Of a stretch of DNA of 6,753 nucleotides, positions 5,730 through 6,753 are shown piece by piece. Both the position numbers and the translations under genes were made by a program. The notes under the pieces are model-generated. The model worked only from the letters and a program-made list of their open reading frames with translations. It searched no databases and was not told where the DNA came from. The first letter of the stretch is position 1, and every line of letters starts with the position of its first letter. This DNA comes from Thermoplasmata archaeon (GTDB lineage Archaea; Thermoplasmatota; Thermoplasmata; UBA184), in assembly GCA_030039915.1 (NCBI GenBank), contig JASHUP010000048.1:1-6753 (forward strand), written 5' to 3'.

Positions 5730-6680
5730 GTGGCGGTCGTCGTGCAGTGCTCTCGGTGTGACTCGGCGGCGGTCGTCGACCAGCCGTACCGCGGTGCCCA
5801 CCTCTGCGGTCCCCACTTCCGGGAGTCCGTCGACGAGCGCGTCCGGCGCGAAATGCACCGCCAGCTCCCCCGGTTCGGCCGAGGGACGGTGGCGGTCGCC
5901 CTCTCCGGGGGCAAGGATAGCGGTGTCGCGCTGTCGCTCGCCCATCGGTACTTCCGGCGGCGTCCGACGGTGCGCCTGGTCGCGGTGAGCGTCGACGAGG
6001 GGATCGCCGGTTACCGGTCCGGGACCCTCGCCGCCGCGCGTGCCCTCACCGAGACGCTCGGGGTCGACCATCGCGTGATCTCGGCCGAGGAGGCGATCGG
6101 CACCACCACCGACCGCACCGCGGCCACCCTGCCCGAGACGATCCCGTGCTCGTTCTGCGGGGTATGGCGGCGCCAGCTGCTCAACCGGGCCGCCCGGGAC
6201 GTGGGCGCGGATGCTCTCGTACTGGGGTTCAACCTCGACGACCTCGCTCAGACGGTGCTCATGAACCTCGTGCGAGGAGACCTCGACCGACTCGTTCGGA
6301 TGGCACCGCACCGGGTCCGCCAGCCGGGCTTGGTGCCCCGGGTCGCCCCCCTCGCGCTCGTTCCCGAGCGAGAGGTGTTTCTCTACGCACGGCTCGCCCG
6401 CATCCCGTTCGACCACGGAGAGTGCCCGCATGCCGGACGGGCGGCCCGGAACCTCTACCGAGAGCTCGTCTGGCGGCTCGAGGAGGCTCAGCCGGGCACG
6501 CGCCAATCGCTGTTGCGGACCCACGAGCGGCTCGTCTCGCAGTTCCTGAAAGCCGAGGGCCCCCTCGCGGCTCCCGACCGATGCCGTGCGTGCGGGGAGC
6601 CCGCCACGACCGAGCTCTGTCGGGCGTGCGAGTACCTCGAGATCGCCCGGACGCTCCCGTCGACCCCGGAGGCGTCATGA
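5730..6680 (+). CDS. ncsA: tRNA 2-thiouridine synthetase, NcsA/CtuA/TtuA family
   Basis: Cytosolic ATP-dependent tRNA thiolase of 316 residues. It adenylates uridine C2 and replaces the oxygen with sulfur supplied by a ubiquitin-like carrier. The N-terminal zinc finger has C7, C10, C26 and H29 (CSRC, LCGPHF). The ATP-binding PP-loop SGGKDS is at 59-64. C140 and C143 (PCSFCGVWRRQLLN), with C232 in ECPHAGR, match the three cysteines that hold a [4Fe-4S] cluster in TtuA/NcsA enzymes. GFNLDDLAQTVLMNLVRGD (166-184) is a family hallmark. A second zinc finger has C285, C288, C297 and C300. GTG at 5730 is the start: an in-frame TAG at 5718-5720 blocks a longer frame, and the first zinc finger begins six residues later. 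Sequence alone does not tell wobble U34 (NcsA) from position-54 (TtuA) modification, so the symbol is tentative. Its TGA overlaps the next gene's ATG. Confidence 0.93.
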   Translation: MAVVVQCSRCDSAAVVDQPYRGAHLCGPHFRESVDERVRREMHRQLPRFGRGTVAVALSGGKDSGVALSLAHRYFRRRPTVRLVAVSVDEGIAGYRSGTLAAARALTETLGVDHRVISAEEAIGTTTDRTAATLPETIPCSFCGVWRRQLLNRAARDVGADALVLGFNLDDLAQTVLMNLVRGDLDRLVRMAPHRVRQPGLVPRVAPLALVPEREVFLYARLARIPFDHGECPHAGRAARNLYRELVWRLEEAQPGTRQSLLRTHERLVSQFLKAEGPLAAPDRCRACGEPATTELCRACEYLEIARTLPSTPEAS

Positions 6681-6753
6681 ACGGCGCCGAACCGGCTCCG
6701 TCGGAGAGCGACCCGCGGGCGTCGGTCCAGAAACGGGTGTTCGTGGTCGGCGC
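6677..6753 (+). CDS. Unidentified protein, N-terminus only (3'-truncated by window edge)
   Basis: An ATG at 6677 overlaps the ncsA stop codon in the arrangement ATGA, a typical translational-coupling junction. Twenty-five codons are visible before the window ends. A polar, Pro/Ser/Glu/Asp-rich stretch of about 18 residues is followed by KRVFVVG. The last part could be the first beta strand and glycine turn of a nucleotide-binding fold, but too little is seen to name a family. The coding call rests on the tight overlap and the open frame. Confidence 0.6.
   Translation, partial: MNGAEPAPSESDPRASVQKRVFVVG

Noticed and set aside
5678..5761. A 27-codon upstream frame starting at an ATG before ncsA
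   Set aside because: It overlaps the ncsA start in another frame and has no ribosome-binding site or recognisable peptide, so I cannot support it as a gene.
5667..6524. A 285-codon minus-strand frame opposite ncsA
   Set aside because: It is antisense to a gene with two zinc fingers and a PP-loop; no recognisable protein features.

Overview
The window is GC-rich (I estimate high 60s percent, not computed), almost fully coding, and most likely from an archaeon. I favour a high-GC lineage of the Thermoplasmatota, with moderate confidence. Three things point there: a glyceraldehyde-dehydrogenase-type ALDH of the kind known from Thermoplasma and Picrophilus; an archaeal-style single Xer recombinase; and a 2-thiouridine tRNA enzyme with two zinc fingers and three further conserved cysteines. 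In addition, two genes have AT-rich TATA-like boxes about 25-29 bases before the start codon and no Shine-Dalgarno sequence, which is the leaderless layout common in archaea. A bacterial origin is not formally excluded.

Layout, left to right. Bases 1-687 (+) hold the 3' part of thyX, a flavin-dependent thymidylate synthase whose N-terminus lies outside the window. After a 39-base gap with a TATA-like box comes an aldehyde dehydrogenase (727-2217, +). It converges on a minus-strand block read from right to left: xerA tyrosine recombinase (5642-4731), then a DAO-family FAD oxidoreductase (4706-3507), then a MOFRL-type glycerate kinase (3523-2150). The spacing (24 bases, then a 17-base overlap) suggests co-transcription. 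The kinase frame runs 68 bases into the 3' end of the ALDH gene on the opposite strand. An 87-base divergent intergenic region (5643-5729) separates xerA from ncsA/ttuA (5730-6680, +), whose stop codon overlaps the ATG of a further gene cut off by the window edge.

The ALDH and glycerate kinase catalyse consecutive steps if the usual assignments hold: glyceraldehyde to glycerate with NADP+, then glycerate to 2-phosphoglycerate. This is the lower part of the non-phosphorylative Entner-Doudoroff route of Thermoplasma-type archaea. The FAD oxidoreductase has no assignable substrate. ThyX (dTMP synthesis), XerA (presumed chromosome dimer resolution) and NcsA/TtuA (tRNA thiolation) are housekeeping genes. 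I see no mobile element, CRISPR array, rRNA or tRNA gene, and no defence system. The less ordinary features are small: the antisense C-terminal extension of the kinase, an 8-bp inverted repeat between xerA and the oxidoreductase start, and a bulged 9-bp hairpin in the divergent promoter region.
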